A DNA stretch of 11,612 bases, from contig JAIESC010000206.1 in assembly GCA_019746355.1 (NCBI GenBank), positions 1-11,612 on the forward strand. Direction: 5' to 3'. A program made the translations under genes and the position numbers. This DNA comes from Xanthobacteraceae bacterium (GTDB taxonomy: Bacteria; Pseudomonadota; Alphaproteobacteria; Rhizobiales; Xanthobacteraceae). Each line of letters opens with the position of its first letter. Positions within the stretch are counted from its first letter, which is position 1. Below the pieces are notes generated by a model, which was given only the letters and a program-made list of their open reading frames with translations, had not been told where the DNA came from and did not search any database. Positions 1 to 6,813 of the stretch are shown one piece after another.

Positions 1-186
1 GGGATGGTTGACATCGAAGCGCGAAAGCTCGCCGTCGCAAACGAGATCGATGCCGGCCTGCTCCTGGATGTGAATGACCACGCGCGTCGCGTCGATCAAG
101 GCCTGCTCCGACGGCAAGGCCGTAAGCCAGTCGGGCATCGGGTATGATCCGACCACGGTGGTTTTAATGCCAGACGTTGAAGCCAT
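1..186 (-). CDS. MetE-like (cobalamin-independent methionine synthase II family) methyltransferase, N-terminal part only
   Basis: Only the first 62 codons are present; the gene runs off the left edge. The protein opens with the typical start of the short MetE-C-terminal-like family (COG0620): a beta-strand entering [11 protein letters not shown] at about residues 11-21, then [16 protein letters not shown] at about 47-62, the first barrel strands of the UROD/MetE-like TIM barrel. Family members bind zinc and transfer methyl groups to or from thiols; many short paralogues lie in catabolic clusters with no proven substrate. The zinc ligands lie beyond the window. The ATG at 184-186 has an AAGGA ribosome-binding site (196-200, minus strand) 9 bases upstream. 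It diverges from the epimerase-like gene, and the palindrome at 224-239 lies between them, so it probably belongs to the TetR-controlled locus. The superfamily is fairly sure; calling it a methionine synthase would not be justified. Confidence 0.85.
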   Translation of the reverse strand, partial: MASTSGIKTTVVGSYPMPDWLTALPSEQALIDATRVVIHIQEQAGIDLVCDGELSRFDVNHP

Positions 187-198
187 CAGCCGAAGTCC

Positions 199-227
199 TT
201 GTTGTGCGGGGGCGACCCGATTAGTAT
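199..227 (+). promoter_or_regulatory. Candidate sigma70-type promoter of the epimerase-GNAT operon
   Basis: TTGTTG (199-204), a 17-base spacer and TAGTAT (222-227) resemble -35 and -10 boxes with four of six matches in the -10. Initiation would fall near 234, inside the 224-239 palindrome, so a bound repressor would block it. This is inferred from motif matching only. Confidence 0.35.
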
Positions 228-239
228 CCAGCTGGTTAC
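224..239. promoter_or_regulatory. Operator 1, GTAAC-N6-GTTAC type palindrome
   Basis: The sequence reads GTATCCAGCTGGTTAC: the half-sites GTATC and GTTAC are six bases apart, with one mismatch from perfect symmetry. It matches operator 3 (4088-4103) at 14 of 16 positions and shares TGGTTAC with both other copies. It lies between the divergent MetE-like and epimerase-like genes and touches the -10 boxes predicted on both strands. Inference: it is bound by the TetR-family protein encoded at 3421-4041. Confidence 0.65.
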
Positions 240-267
240 TTATAGACTTTGCACGGTTCGCTGGCCA
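239..267 (-). promoter_or_regulatory. Candidate promoter of the MetE-like gene
   Basis: On the minus strand TGGCCA (267-262), 17 bases and TATAAG (244-239) give a fair -35 and a near-consensus -10 (five of six). Initiation near 232 lies within the palindrome at 224-239 and leaves a leader of about 46 bases before the ATG at 186. Confidence 0.4.
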
Positions 268-285
268 GCACCTAAAAAGGACCCT

Positions 286-1338
286 ATGCCGACTGCGACG
301 ACTCTACCTGCCAATGCGGCATGGCCCGAGCGTTTCCGCGACGTCGATCACGTCGAAGACGTGATGACGACGCCGTCGGCGGCGCTGATCGCCGATCTCG
401 AGAAGATACCCGGCGACCTCATCGTTCTGGGCGTCGGCGGCAAGATCGGGCCCACGCTTGCGCGCCTCGCCAAGCGCGCGGCACCTCGCAAGCGGGTCGT
501 CGGCGTGGCGCGCTTCAGCGAAAAAGGTTTGCGCGAGCAGTTGACCGGCTGGGGCATCGAGTGCATCGCTGCAGATCTGCTGGACCGCGCACAGATCGAA
601 AAGCTGCCCAAGCTGCCGAACGTGATCTTCATGGCCGGTCGCAAATTCGGCTCGACGGGAGCCGAAGACCTGACCTGGGCGATGAACTCCCACGTCCCGG
701 CGCTGGTCGCCGAAGCCTTTGCCGGCTCGCGCATCGTCGCCTATTCGACAGGTTGCGTGTATCCGTACGTGGACGCGAAAGGCGGCGGCGCGACCGAAGC
801 CACGCCGGCGATCCCGCCTCCCGGGATTTATGCGTATTCCTGCGTCGCGCGCGAAGCCATGTTCCAGCACTTTTCGCGCAAGCACGGCACGCCCGGCCGC
901 ATCATTCGCCTCAACTACGCAATCGACATGCGCTACGGCGTGCTGTTCGATATCGCGACGCGCGTCCACACCGACACGCCGCTGGATCTCACGATGGGCC
1001 ACGTCAACGTCATCTGGCAGGGCGACGCCAACGAATTCGTGCTGCGCGCGCTCAATCATTGCACCGTGCCGGCGAGCCCGTTGAATGTCAGCGGCCCGCA
1101 GCAGAGCGTGCGCGCCATTGCCGAGAAATTTGGCGAACGGCTCGGCAAAAAGCCCATGTTCACGGGCACCGAGGCGGCTGACGCCTGGCTGGTCAATGTT
1201 TCGGAGCAAACGCGGCTGATGGGGCCGCCCCGCGTTTCGCTCGCGCGCATGATCGACTGGACCGCAGACTGGGTCGCGCGCGACATGCCGAGCCTTGGCA
1301 AAGACACCCACTTCGATACGCGCGATGGCACCTACTGA
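286..1338 (+). CDS. NAD-dependent epimerase/dehydratase-like protein (extended SDR fold)
   Basis: A 350-residue protein with a Rossmann nucleotide-binding motif, GVGGKIG (GxGGxxG, residues 49-55). The strand YSTGCVYP (153-160) supplies the SDR catalytic Ser/Thr position, and the aligned Tyr is Y182 in [10 protein letters not shown]. The usual YxxxK lysine is replaced by cysteine (Y182-x-x-x-C186), so it may bind NAD(P) without standard SDR chemistry, or form a divergent subfamily. Total length is normal for an epimerase/dehydratase. The ATG at 286 is chosen because AAGGA (277-281) lies just upstream. The frame is open back to 199, but starting there would put the operator inside the gene. The last 14 bases overlap the GNAT gene, implying translational coupling. 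It lies downstream of operator 1 and is probably TetR-regulated. The fold is secure; substrate and reaction are unknown. Confidence 0.88.
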   Translation: MPTATTLPANAAWPERFRDVDHVEDVMTTPSAALIADLEKIPGDLIVLGVGGKIGPTLARLAKRAAPRKRVVGVARFSEKGLREQLTGWGIECIAADLLDRAQIEKLPKLPNVIFMAGRKFGSTGAEDLTWAMNSHVPALVAEAFAGSRIVAYSTGCVYPYVDAKGGGATEATPAIPPPGIYAYSCVAREAMFQHFSRKHGTPGRIIRLNYAIDMRYGVLFDIATRVHTDTPLDLTMGHVNVIWQGDANEFVLRALNHCTVPASPLNVSGPQQSVRAIAEKFGERLGKKPMFTGTEAADAWLVNVSEQTRLMGPPRVSLARMIDWTADWVARDMPSLGKDTHFDTRDGTY

Positions 1339-2188
1339 TCTGACCATCGGCACGTCGTTTGCCGACGCCGATCTCCCCGCCGCCGAAGCGCTGGTTCGCG
1401 AGGCCGGCTGGAACCAAGTCATCGCGGACTGGGAGATTTTTCGCACGCTCGGCACCGTGCACACCGCACGCGACGACGGGCACGTGGTCGCCACCGCAGC
1501 GACGCTGCCCTATGGAAATTTCGCCTGGATCAGCATGGTGCTGGTCTTGCCCGCGTATCGGCAGCAAGGGCTCGGGACGCGGCTGCTCGCGCGTTGCGTC
1601 GAGGCGCTGGACAGCGAAGGCCGCGTGCCGGTCCTTGATGCGACGCCGGCCGGGCGTCCGATCTATCAAGCGATGGGTTTTGAGGACTGCTGGGGCTACC
1701 ATCGGTTGGCGAGACAGAGCACGCGGCGAGTCGCGGATGCTCCGTCGGACGCCACGGCACGCGTGCGCCCGATCGTCGACGCGGATTGGCGCGCTCTGTG
1801 CACTTATGACGCGGCGGCGTTCGGTGCCGATCGCAGCGCGCTGTTGCAACGCCTGCGCGGGCGGCTGCCGGCGGCAGAACTCATCGCCGAGCGGGACGGC
1901 CGCATCGCAGGCTTTATGCTCGGCCGCAACGGTCGGAGCGCGTCGCAGCTTGGACCGCTGATTGCCGAAGACGACAACACCGCGCAGCTGCTTCTGGCGC
2001 ACGCATTGTCCGCAATCGCAGGCCCGGTCTATCTCGATTTCGCCGATGCCAAGGCCGAAATCCGGACATGGCTCGCGCAATGCGGACTTGTCGCGCAGCG
2101 GCCGCTGACCCGCATGCTCTACCGGCGCAGCAGCGGGTTTGACGACACGTCGCGGACGTTCGCAGTGGTCGGACCGGAGTTCGGTTGA
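1325..2188 (+). CDS. GNAT-family N-acetyltransferase with C-terminal second GNAT-like domain
   Basis: A 287-residue protein. The N-terminal GNAT domain (about 7-130) shows acetyl-CoA-binding motif [16 protein letters not shown], with the R79-Q-Q-G-L-G84 pyrophosphate loop, followed by [15 protein letters not shown] (about 105-119), the usual motif B helix. The C-terminal half (about 147-275) resembles the Acetyltransf_18 domain found behind such GNAT domains, for example in YitI-type proteins. Members transfer acyl groups from CoA to small amines or protein amines; the acceptor here is unknown. The ATG at 1325 overlaps the epimerase gene by 14 bases, so the two form an operon. An open frame extends back to 1295, but the protein start MAPTDLTI fits the domain edge. 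The family call is firm. Its job in the locus, perhaps modifying an intermediate or the imported compound, is inference. Confidence 0.88.
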   Translation: MAPTDLTIGTSFADADLPAAEALVREAGWNQVIADWEIFRTLGTVHTARDDGHVVATAATLPYGNFAWISMVLVLPAYRQQGLGTRLLARCVEALDSEGRVPVLDATPAGRPIYQAMGFEDCWGYHRLARQSTRRVADAPSDATARVRPIVDADWRALCTYDAAAFGADRSALLQRLRGRLPAAELIAERDGRIAGFMLGRNGRSASQLGPLIAEDDNTAQLLLAHALSAIAGPVYLDFADAKAEIRTWLAQCGLVAQRPLTRMLYRRSSGFDDTSRTFAVVGPEFG

Positions 2189-2190
2189 AA

Positions 2191-2220
2191 CAGGACCGGC
2201 TGCGAGGGAGCCGGTCCCTG
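2191..2220. terminator. Hairpin terminator between convergent genes, probably bidirectional
   Basis: GGACCGGCT (2193-2201) and AGCCGGTCC (2209-2217) form a perfect 9-bp stem around a 7-base loop; CAG and CTG flanks can extend it past one bulged C. It begins 4 bases after the GNAT stop and ends 26 bases short of the binding-protein stop on the other strand. T-rich runs are only moderate on either side, so strength is uncertain. Confidence 0.65.
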
Positions 2221-2243
2221 CTTTGCCTTTATAGCCGGATCGC

Positions 2244-3269
2244 TCAGTAGAGTTTCGGCGGATTGATCGGCGGCATCTTCACGCTCTTGTCGAGGAACTC
2301 GTTGGTGTAGGCCGTCTTGATGTCGTACGGCTTTTCCATTTTCAGGTACTCGTCGACCAGCTTGTAGTCGCTCGCCATGCGCGCGTCGTCGTGCCAGCCG
2401 AGCGCGACATTGCGCGACGTCTCGTCGTTCATGAGGATGCTGACGAGGTGCCAGTTCTGCAGCTCGTTGTCCTCGCGCAGCCCGCTGTTCGCCTCGACCA
2501 GCGCCCTGACGCAAGGCTCTGGCTTCTTGGCGCACTCGGCGAACGCCTTCTGCGTCACCTTGATGAACTTGGCGGCGGTGTCCTTGTTCGCCTTCAGCCA
2601 CGCGCCGTTGGCGATGATCGAATTGCCGTAAGGATTGACGCCGTCATCCTTCCACGCGAGGAACCCCATGTCGTCGCCCAGCTCGCGCGCGAACACGTGA
2701 TGCAGATTGAAGAACGACGTGGTGGCGTCGATGGTCTTGGCCTTGAGCGCGCCAAGCTTGGCATTGGCGTCGATGTTCACCCAGGTGACCGAGCTGGGAT
2801 CGATGCCGAGCTTTCTCGCCAGCGCCGGCCACATCGTGCGCGCGCCGTCGCCCGCCGGATTGCCGATCTTCTTGCCGGCAAGATCCTTGGCCGACCTGAT
2901 GCCGGAGCCCTTCAGCCAATAGAGACCCTGCGGCGAGTTGGCATAGACGTTCATCAGGCCGACGAGATCCAGGCCCTTGCCGCGGAACAGCAGCACGCCG
3001 GCCATGTCGGAAAGGCCGAGCTGCGAGGAGCCCGCCCCGACCTTCTGGGCCGACGCCGCCGAGCCGCGTCCGGTCTCGAATTCGACATTGACGCCGGCCT
3101 CCTTGTACCAGCCCATTTTCTGCGCGTAGAAATACGGCGCGTGGTCGCCGCCGGCGACCCAGTTGAGCGTAAAGGTGATCTTCTGCTGCGCCCAAGCGTC
3201 CGGCGCGCCAAGCGCAAGGCTCGCAACAAGACCTGCGCCGACCGCCAGCGCGAGTTTCGTCATTTTCAT
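2244..3269 (-). CDS. ABC transporter periplasmic substrate-binding protein, NMT1/THI5 (ThiY/SsuA/TauA) family
   Basis: A 341-residue exported receptor. The signal peptide has a KMTK n-region, a hydrophobic core (about 6-22) and a likely signal peptidase I site after AWA27. The mature protein begins with KITFTLNWVAGGDHAPYFYAQ, close to the LDWxxNPDHAPLY opening of thiamine-pyrimidine receptors (ThiY). NMT1-type segments follow: GWYKEAGVNVEF, GSSQLGLSDMAGVLL, LAGKKIGNPAGDGARTMWP and KTIDATTSFFNL. It would capture a small organic ligand and pass it to the permease at 5264-6031. The ligand cannot be read from sequence: pyrimidine-like, sulfonate-like and other aromatic compounds are all possible. 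The ATG at 3269 is chosen for its GGGAGGAGGA ribosome-binding site and because an earlier ATG at 3329 would precede a non-signal-like stretch. It diverges from the TetR gene across operator 2. Confidence 0.92.
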   Translation of the reverse strand: MKMTKLALAVGAGLVASLALGAPDAWAQQKITFTLNWVAGGDHAPYFYAQKMGWYKEAGVNVEFETGRGSAASAQKVGAGSSQLGLSDMAGVLLFRGKGLDLVGLMNVYANSPQGLYWLKGSGIRSAKDLAGKKIGNPAGDGARTMWPALARKLGIDPSSVTWVNIDANAKLGALKAKTIDATTSFFNLHHVFARELGDDMGFLAWKDDGVNPYGNSIIANGAWLKANKDTAAKFIKVTQKAFAECAKKPEPCVRALVEANSGLREDNELQNWHLVSILMNDETSRNVALGWHDDARMASDYKLVDEYLKMEKPYDIKTAYTNEFLDKSVKMPPINPPKLY

Positions 3270-3274
3270 GCTGA

Positions 3275-3284
3275 TCCTCCTCCC
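3275..3284 (-). promoter_or_regulatory. Strong ribosome-binding site of the binding-protein gene
   Basis: On the minus strand GGGAGGAGGA lies 5 bases upstream of the ATG at 3269. It selects that start, which opens directly on the signal peptide, over an in-frame ATG 60 bases upstream, and suggests high expression, as expected for a binding protein. Confidence 0.8.
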
Positions 3285-3338
3285 GCAGTGGTGTTGTTGG
3301 CGGAGCCGCACGTCCTCGACGAACGGCAAAGGTCCGTG

Positions 3339-3354
3339 GTAACTGCGTGGTTAC
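3339..3354. promoter_or_regulatory. Operator 2, GTAAC-N6-GTTAC palindrome
   Basis: GTAACTGCGTGGTTAC, with the arms extended to GGTAAC (3338-3343) and GTTACC (3350-3355). The half-sites are perfect and have the same six-base spacing as the other two copies. It lies between the divergent binding-protein and TetR genes and covers the predicted transcription start of the former, the usual layout of an autoregulating TetR repressor. Binding by this TetR is inferred. Confidence 0.75.
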
Positions 3355-3359
3355 CTGGA

Positions 3360-3389
3360 ACGATAGGGTTGGCCGCGTGGGCCTGTCAA
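3360..3389 (-). promoter_or_regulatory. Promoter of the binding-protein gene
   Basis: On the minus strand a perfect TTGACA (3389-3384), an 18-base spacer and TATCGT (3365-3360, four of six) form a sigma70-type promoter. Initiation near 3353 falls on the edge of operator 2, so repressor binding would block transcription. The leader to the ATG is about 83 bases. Confidence 0.6.
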
Positions 3390-3420
3390 CGGCATCGACG
3401 TGCAGCAGCGACACCGGACA

Positions 3421-4041
3421 ATGACCCACCGGCGCGACCCCAGCCGGACGCGCGAGGCGATCCTCGCGGCCGCACAGGAAGAGTTTGCGCGCAAGGGTCT
3501 TTCCGGCGGCAGGGTCAACGAAATCGCGCGGCGTTCGCGTCTCAACAAGCGGATGATCTATCACTACTTCGGCAGCAAGCAGGGTCTTTATCTTGCCGTT
3601 CTGGAACGCGTCTATGAGAACCTGCGCGGCAGCGAGCGCACGCTCGAACTGGCCGATCTCGATCCCGAAACCGCGATCAGGCGCCTGATCGAATTCAATT
3701 TCGACTATTGCCGGCACCATCCCGAGCTCATCAGCCTGATCAACAACGAGAACCTGCACCGGGCGCGACATCTGCGCCAATCGAAGAAGGTCCGCCAGCT
3801 GCACAGCCCGTTCGTGCGGCTGATTGGCGACATTCTCAAGCGCGGCGTGGCCCAGGGCGTGTTCCGGCGCGGTCTCGATCCGGTCAATCTGTATGTGTCG
3901 ATCGCGGCGATGTCGTTCTTCTATTTCTCCAACAACTGGACCCTATCGTCGATTTTCGGCCGGCCGCTGGGTTCCGATGCGGCCTGCCGGCGGCAGCGGC
4001 GGCACAACGTCGATGTCATCCTGAGCGCCATCCGCCTGTGA
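3421..4041 (+). CDS. TetR/AcrR-family transcriptional regulator, likely repressor of this locus
   Basis: A 206-residue protein (from ATG 3421). Helix 1 is REAILAAAQEEFARKGL (about 11-27). The helix-turn-helix spans about 29-52, with VNEIARRSRLNKRMIYHYF ending in the YHYFGSK signature of the TetR family. The C-terminal all-helical ligand/dimer domain contains YCRHHPELISLINNENL and, near the end, an aromatic stretch SFFYFSNNW that could line a ligand pocket. TetR proteins are dimers that bind short palindromes and let go when a small molecule binds. A perfect palindrome lies 66 bases upstream and two more copies precede neighbouring genes, so autorepression and control of the locus are likely. 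No good ribosome-binding site precedes ATG 3421; a GTG at 3400 would add seven residues. The family is certain, the effector unknown. Confidence 0.93.
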   Translation: MTHRRDPSRTREAILAAAQEEFARKGLSGGRVNEIARRSRLNKRMIYHYFGSKQGLYLAVLERVYENLRGSERTLELADLDPETAIRRLIEFNFDYCRHHPELISLINNENLHRARHLRQSKKVRQLHSPFVRLIGDILKRGVAQGVFRRGLDPVNLYVSIAAMSFFYFSNNWTLSSIFGRPLGSDAACRRQRRHNVDVILSAIRL

Positions 4042-4087
4042 CGCCGCTTCAGGTTGACGGGATAGCCGTTCGCTGTCAGTCTTGCAC

Positions 4088-4103
4088 GTAACCACCTGGT
4101 TAC
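4088..4103. promoter_or_regulatory. Operator 3, perfect 16-bp palindrome
   Basis: GTAACCACCTGGTTAC has two perfect 7-base arms (GTAACCA and TGGTTAC) around CC. It lies 46 bases after the TetR stop and 14 bases before the ATG at 4118. TTGACG (4054-4059) upstream is a plausible -35 box, and the gap from it to the palindrome (28 bases) is almost the same as at the binding-protein promoter (29 bases). The matching -10 is poor. Inference: TetR-controlled promoter of the DapA-ABC-oxidoreductase operon. Confidence 0.75.
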
Positions 4104-4117
4104 TTGAGAACGGATCG

Positions 4118-5179
4118 ATGGGTTTGCGCGTCGCCGACTGGCCCCCGGAGGTGCTCGCCTCGCTGCGAAAGGGAACCGTCATCCCTGCGCATCCGCTGGC
4201 CCTCAATGCGCAGCGCGCGCTCGATCCGCGCCGCCAGCGGGCGCTGAGCCGATACTATCTCGACGCCGGAGCCGGCGGGCTTGCGGTCGGCGTCCACACC
4301 ACGCAATTCGCCATCCGCGAGGCCGGGCTCTATCAGCCGGTCCTCGAGCTTGCCATGCGCAGCGCCCGGGAATGGACGCACCGTCCCGTCGTCATGATCG
4401 CCGGCGTCGTCGGCCGGACCGAACAGGCGGTGCGGGAGGCGCAGATCGCGCGCGGGCTCGGCTATCACGCCGGGCTTCTTTCGCTTGCCGCCATGAAGGG
4501 CGTCAGCGAAGACGAACTGATCGAGCACGCAAAAGCGGTCGCGCGGGAAATTCCGCTGATCGGATTCTACCTGCAGCCGGCCGTCGGCGGCTTCGTCCTG
4601 CCGGCGTCGTTCTGGCGGCGCTTCGCCGCGATCGAAAACGTCGTGGCGATCAAGATGGCGCCGTTCAACCGCTACCGCACGCTCGATGTGGTCCGCGGCG
4701 TGGTCGAAGCCGGTGCTGCCGATCGCGTGACGCTCTATACCGGCAATGACGATCACATCGTTCCCGACCTGGTGACCCCCTACGCGATCCCGCACCAGGG
4801 CGAGGTTGTCAGAGTGCGGATCAGAGGCGGGCTCTTGGGGCACTGGAGCGTCTGGGTCCGCAAGGCCGTCGAACTGCTCGAGCAGGCGCATGCGGCGGCC
4901 GCCGGCCACGCGGTGCCGGCGGATCTGCTCGCGCTCGATTCGCAGGTGACGGACTGCAACGCGGCGATCTTTGACGTCGCCAACAACTTTCACGGCGTCA
5001 TCGCCGGCTGCCACGAAATCCTGCGCCGGCAGGGCTTGCTGGAAGGCATCTGGTGCCTCGATCCAAACGAGTCGCTGGGGCCCGGCCAGAAGGAGGAGAT
5101 CGACCGGGTGTGTGCCGCCTACCCGCATCTCAACGACGACGATTTCGTGCGGCAAAATCTCGCGCGATGGCTTGCATGA
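4118..5179 (+). CDS. Dihydrodipicolinate synthase (DapA) superfamily aldolase/lyase, long form
   Basis: A 353-residue protein. The DapA TIM barrel is recognisable: the entry strand GTVIPAHPLALN, the Thr-Thr turn in VGVHTTQF, the conserved tyrosine in GFYLQPAVGG (Y151) and the Schiff-base lysine in VVAIKMAPF (K179). The Tyr-Lys spacing of 28 equals that of classical DapA (Y133/K161 in E. coli). Superfamily members make or break C-C bonds next to a 2-oxo acid. Classical DapA is about 290 residues; this protein is about 60 longer. Its position between transporter parts and behind operator 3 points to catabolism of an imported compound rather than lysine synthesis. ATG 4118 is preferred. A TTG at 4082 is in frame, but it would place the operator inside the coding region. 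The superfamily is sure, the reaction unknown. Confidence 0.9.
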   Translation: MGLRVADWPPEVLASLRKGTVIPAHPLALNAQRALDPRRQRALSRYYLDAGAGGLAVGVHTTQFAIREAGLYQPVLELAMRSAREWTHRPVVMIAGVVGRTEQAVREAQIARGLGYHAGLLSLAAMKGVSEDELIEHAKAVAREIPLIGFYLQPAVGGFVLPASFWRRFAAIENVVAIKMAPFNRYRTLDVVRGVVEAGAADRVTLYTGNDDHIVPDLVTPYAIPHQGEVVRVRIRGGLLGHWSVWVRKAVELLEQAHAAAAGHAVPADLLALDSQVTDCNAAIFDVANNFHGVIAGCHEILRRQGLLEGIWCLDPNESLGPGQKEEIDRVCAAYPHLNDDDFVRQNLARWLA

Positions 5180-5263
5180 TGAGGCACTGCATTCTGGCCG
5201 CTGCGGCCGGCCTGTCGTACGATCCGATCCAAATCGCCGGAACGGCGTGAACGCGGGGGAATC

Positions 5264-6031
5264 GTGGGCGGAACGAGCGAAACGCTGCAACGCTACAGCC
5301 TGGCGGTCGTCAGCCACCTGCTGCTGGTCGTGGCGTGGTACCTGTTCGTCGAGCTCGGAGAGGTGCCGAAGTTCGTCCTGCCGTCGCCCTACGCCACCGT
5401 GCAGGCGCTGTTCGTCCCCAACTATCGCTGGATCGAGAACGTCCTGGTCACGGGCGCGGAGATCTTCGGCGGCTACATCCTCGCCGTGGTGATCGGCATC
5501 GGCATCGCGCTGCTGTTTTCCTGGTTCCGGCGGTTTGAGATGTTCGTCATGCCGCTGCTGGTCAGCCTCAACATGATCCCGAAGGTCGCGCTCGGGCCGC
5601 TGATCATCGTCTGGTTCCGGTACGGCATCGGACCAAACATGCTGATGGCGTTTGCCATCTGCTTCTTCCCGATCGTGCTGACCACCGCGCGTGGGCTTCG
5701 CGAGGTCGAGCCCGACCTCCTTGACCTGGTCCGCTCGCTGAAAGGCTCGCGCTGGCAGATCTTCATCAAGATCCAGCTCCCCGGCGCGCTGCCTTACATC
5801 TTCTCCGGCATGAAGGTGGCGGCCATTCTCGCGGTCGCGGGCGCCATCGTCGGCGAGTTCCTGGGCTCCGACCGCGGGCTTGGCTACCTGATGCTGCAGG
5901 TGCAGGTCACGCTCGACACCGCCGCCATGTTCATGGCCGTGATCCTGATCACGCTCATCGGCAGCGTGCTTTACGGCATTGTGCTCGGTCTCGAACGCCT
6001 GCTGGTCGTGCGCGATGCCCGCATCCAATAA
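5264..6031 (+). CDS. ABC transporter permease (SsuC/TauC/ThiX type)
   Basis: A 255-residue inner-membrane protein starting with GTG 5264, preceded closely by GGGGGA. About six hydrophobic segments are visible (roughly 12-30, 66-86, 96-118, 123-141, 183-205, 222-245). The subfamily marker KFVLPSPYATVQALF follows the first segment. The cytoplasmic EAA coupling loop, LVRSLKGSRWQIFIKIQLP (about 155-173), should contact the ATPase encoded next. BPD_transp_1 family members of this kind work as homodimers, consistent with a single permease gene here. It probably partners the binding protein encoded at 2244-3269 and the ATPase at 6038. It lies 84 bases after the DapA-like gene and 6 bases before the ATPase gene, so it is an operon member. 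The substrate follows the binding protein and is unknown. Confidence 0.93.
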   Translation: MGGTSETLQRYSLAVVSHLLLVVAWYLFVELGEVPKFVLPSPYATVQALFVPNYRWIENVLVTGAEIFGGYILAVVIGIGIALLFSWFRRFEMFVMPLLVSLNMIPKVALGPLIIVWFRYGIGPNMLMAFAICFFPIVLTTARGLREVEPDLLDLVRSLKGSRWQIFIKIQLPGALPYIFSGMKVAAILAVAGAIVGEFLGSDRGLGYLMLQVQVTLDTAAMFMAVILITLIGSVLYGIVLGLERLLVVRDARIQ

Positions 6032-6037
6032 CACACC

Positions 6038-6802
6038 ATGAGCGAGCCGTTCATCCACCTTGCCGGCGTGAAGAAGGTCTACCGTACGCGCGGCGCGGAT
6101 TTTCTTGCGGTGTCGGAGGCGACATTCGACGTCGACGCGGGAGAACTGGTTTCGCTCGTCGGCCCGTCGGGCTGCGGCAAGACCACGCTGCTGAAAATTC
6201 TCGCCGGCCTGCACTCCTACGAAGCCGGCACCGTTCGCATCGGCTCGCCGGCGCAGCCGTTCGATCCGGCGCGTGACATCGGCATGGTGTTTCAGCAGCC
6301 GCTGCTGCTGAAATGGCGGCGGATCATCGACAACGTCCTGCTGCCCGCGGAAATTCTCGGCCTGCCTATGCCTGCGAGCCGCGCGCGGGCGCGTGACCTG
6401 CTGGCACTGGTCGGCCTGAGAGGCGCCGAAGACAAGTTTCCCTACGAGCTCTCCGGCGGCATGCAGCAGCGCGCCGCCATCGCCCGCGCGCTGGTTCACG
6501 ATCCGAAGCTGATCCTGATGGACGAGCCGTTCGGCGCGCTCGATGCGCTGACGCGGGAAAAGATGAACCTTGAACTCCTGCGCATCTGGCAGGAGGCGGG
6601 CAAGACCATCGTGTTCGTGACGCACGGCATCACCGAGGCGGTCTTCCTCGGGACCCGCGTTGTCGTGCTCACCGCGGGGCCAGCCCGCATGGCGGACAAT
6701 TTCCGCGTCGAGCTGCAACACCCTCGCACGCTCGATATCAAGACCAGCGAGAAATTCGGCGAATACACCCGCCGGATCTATCGGCTGCTCGGCATGGAAT
6801 AA
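6038..6802 (+). CDS. ABC transporter ATP-binding protein (SsuB/TauB/ThiZ type)
   Basis: A 254-residue cytoplasmic ATPase with all the expected motifs: Walker A GPSGCGKT (42-49), Q-loop FQQPLL with Q86, signature LSGGMQQR (138-145), Walker B LILMDE (158-163), D-loop GALDALT, and switch histidine H196 in VTHGITEAV. The residue after the switch His is Gly where Asp is usual in this subfamily; this is not a catalytic residue. Length matches nitrate/sulfonate/taurine-type ATPases, with no extra regulatory domain. The gene starts 6 bases after the permease stop and ends 11 bases before the oxidoreductase gene, so all are probably co-transcribed. It energises the importer formed with the permease and the binding protein. 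Confidence 0.95.
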   Translation: MSEPFIHLAGVKKVYRTRGADFLAVSEATFDVDAGELVSLVGPSGCGKTTLLKILAGLHSYEAGTVRIGSPAQPFDPARDIGMVFQQPLLLKWRRIIDNVLLPAEILGLPMPASRARARDLLALVGLRGAEDKFPYELSGGMQQRAAIARALVHDPKLILMDEPFGALDALTREKMNLELLRIWQEAGKTIVFVTHGITEAVFLGTRVVVLTAGPARMADNFRVELQHPRTLDIKTSEKFGEYTRRIYRLLGME

Positions 6803-6813
6803 CGCGGCATCGA

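Noticed and set aside
304..1494. 396-codon minus-strand open frame opposite the epimerase gene
   Set aside because: Antisense composition artefact; the plus-strand reading has Rossmann and GNAT motifs.
2391..3617. 408-codon plus-strand open frame opposite the binding-protein gene and running into the TetR gene
   Set aside because: It reads as an Arg/His-rich antisense product, and the minus-strand frame has a signal peptide, ribosome-binding site and NMT1 motifs.
4082..4117. Upstream TTG start for the DapA-like gene
   Set aside because: It would place the perfect operator palindrome inside the coding sequence and adds 12 residues without family similarity.
4100..6721. Very long open frame on the minus strand (over 870 codons) opposite the DapA-like, permease and ATPase genes
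   Set aside because: It is low in hydrophobic order and rich in Arg, Asp, His and Gln, typical of the antisense of GC-rich codons. The plus-strand genes carry clear family motifs over the same bases.
6038..6802. Gly after the switch histidine of the ATPase as a sign of inactivity
   Set aside because: All catalytic motifs are intact and this position is not catalytic.
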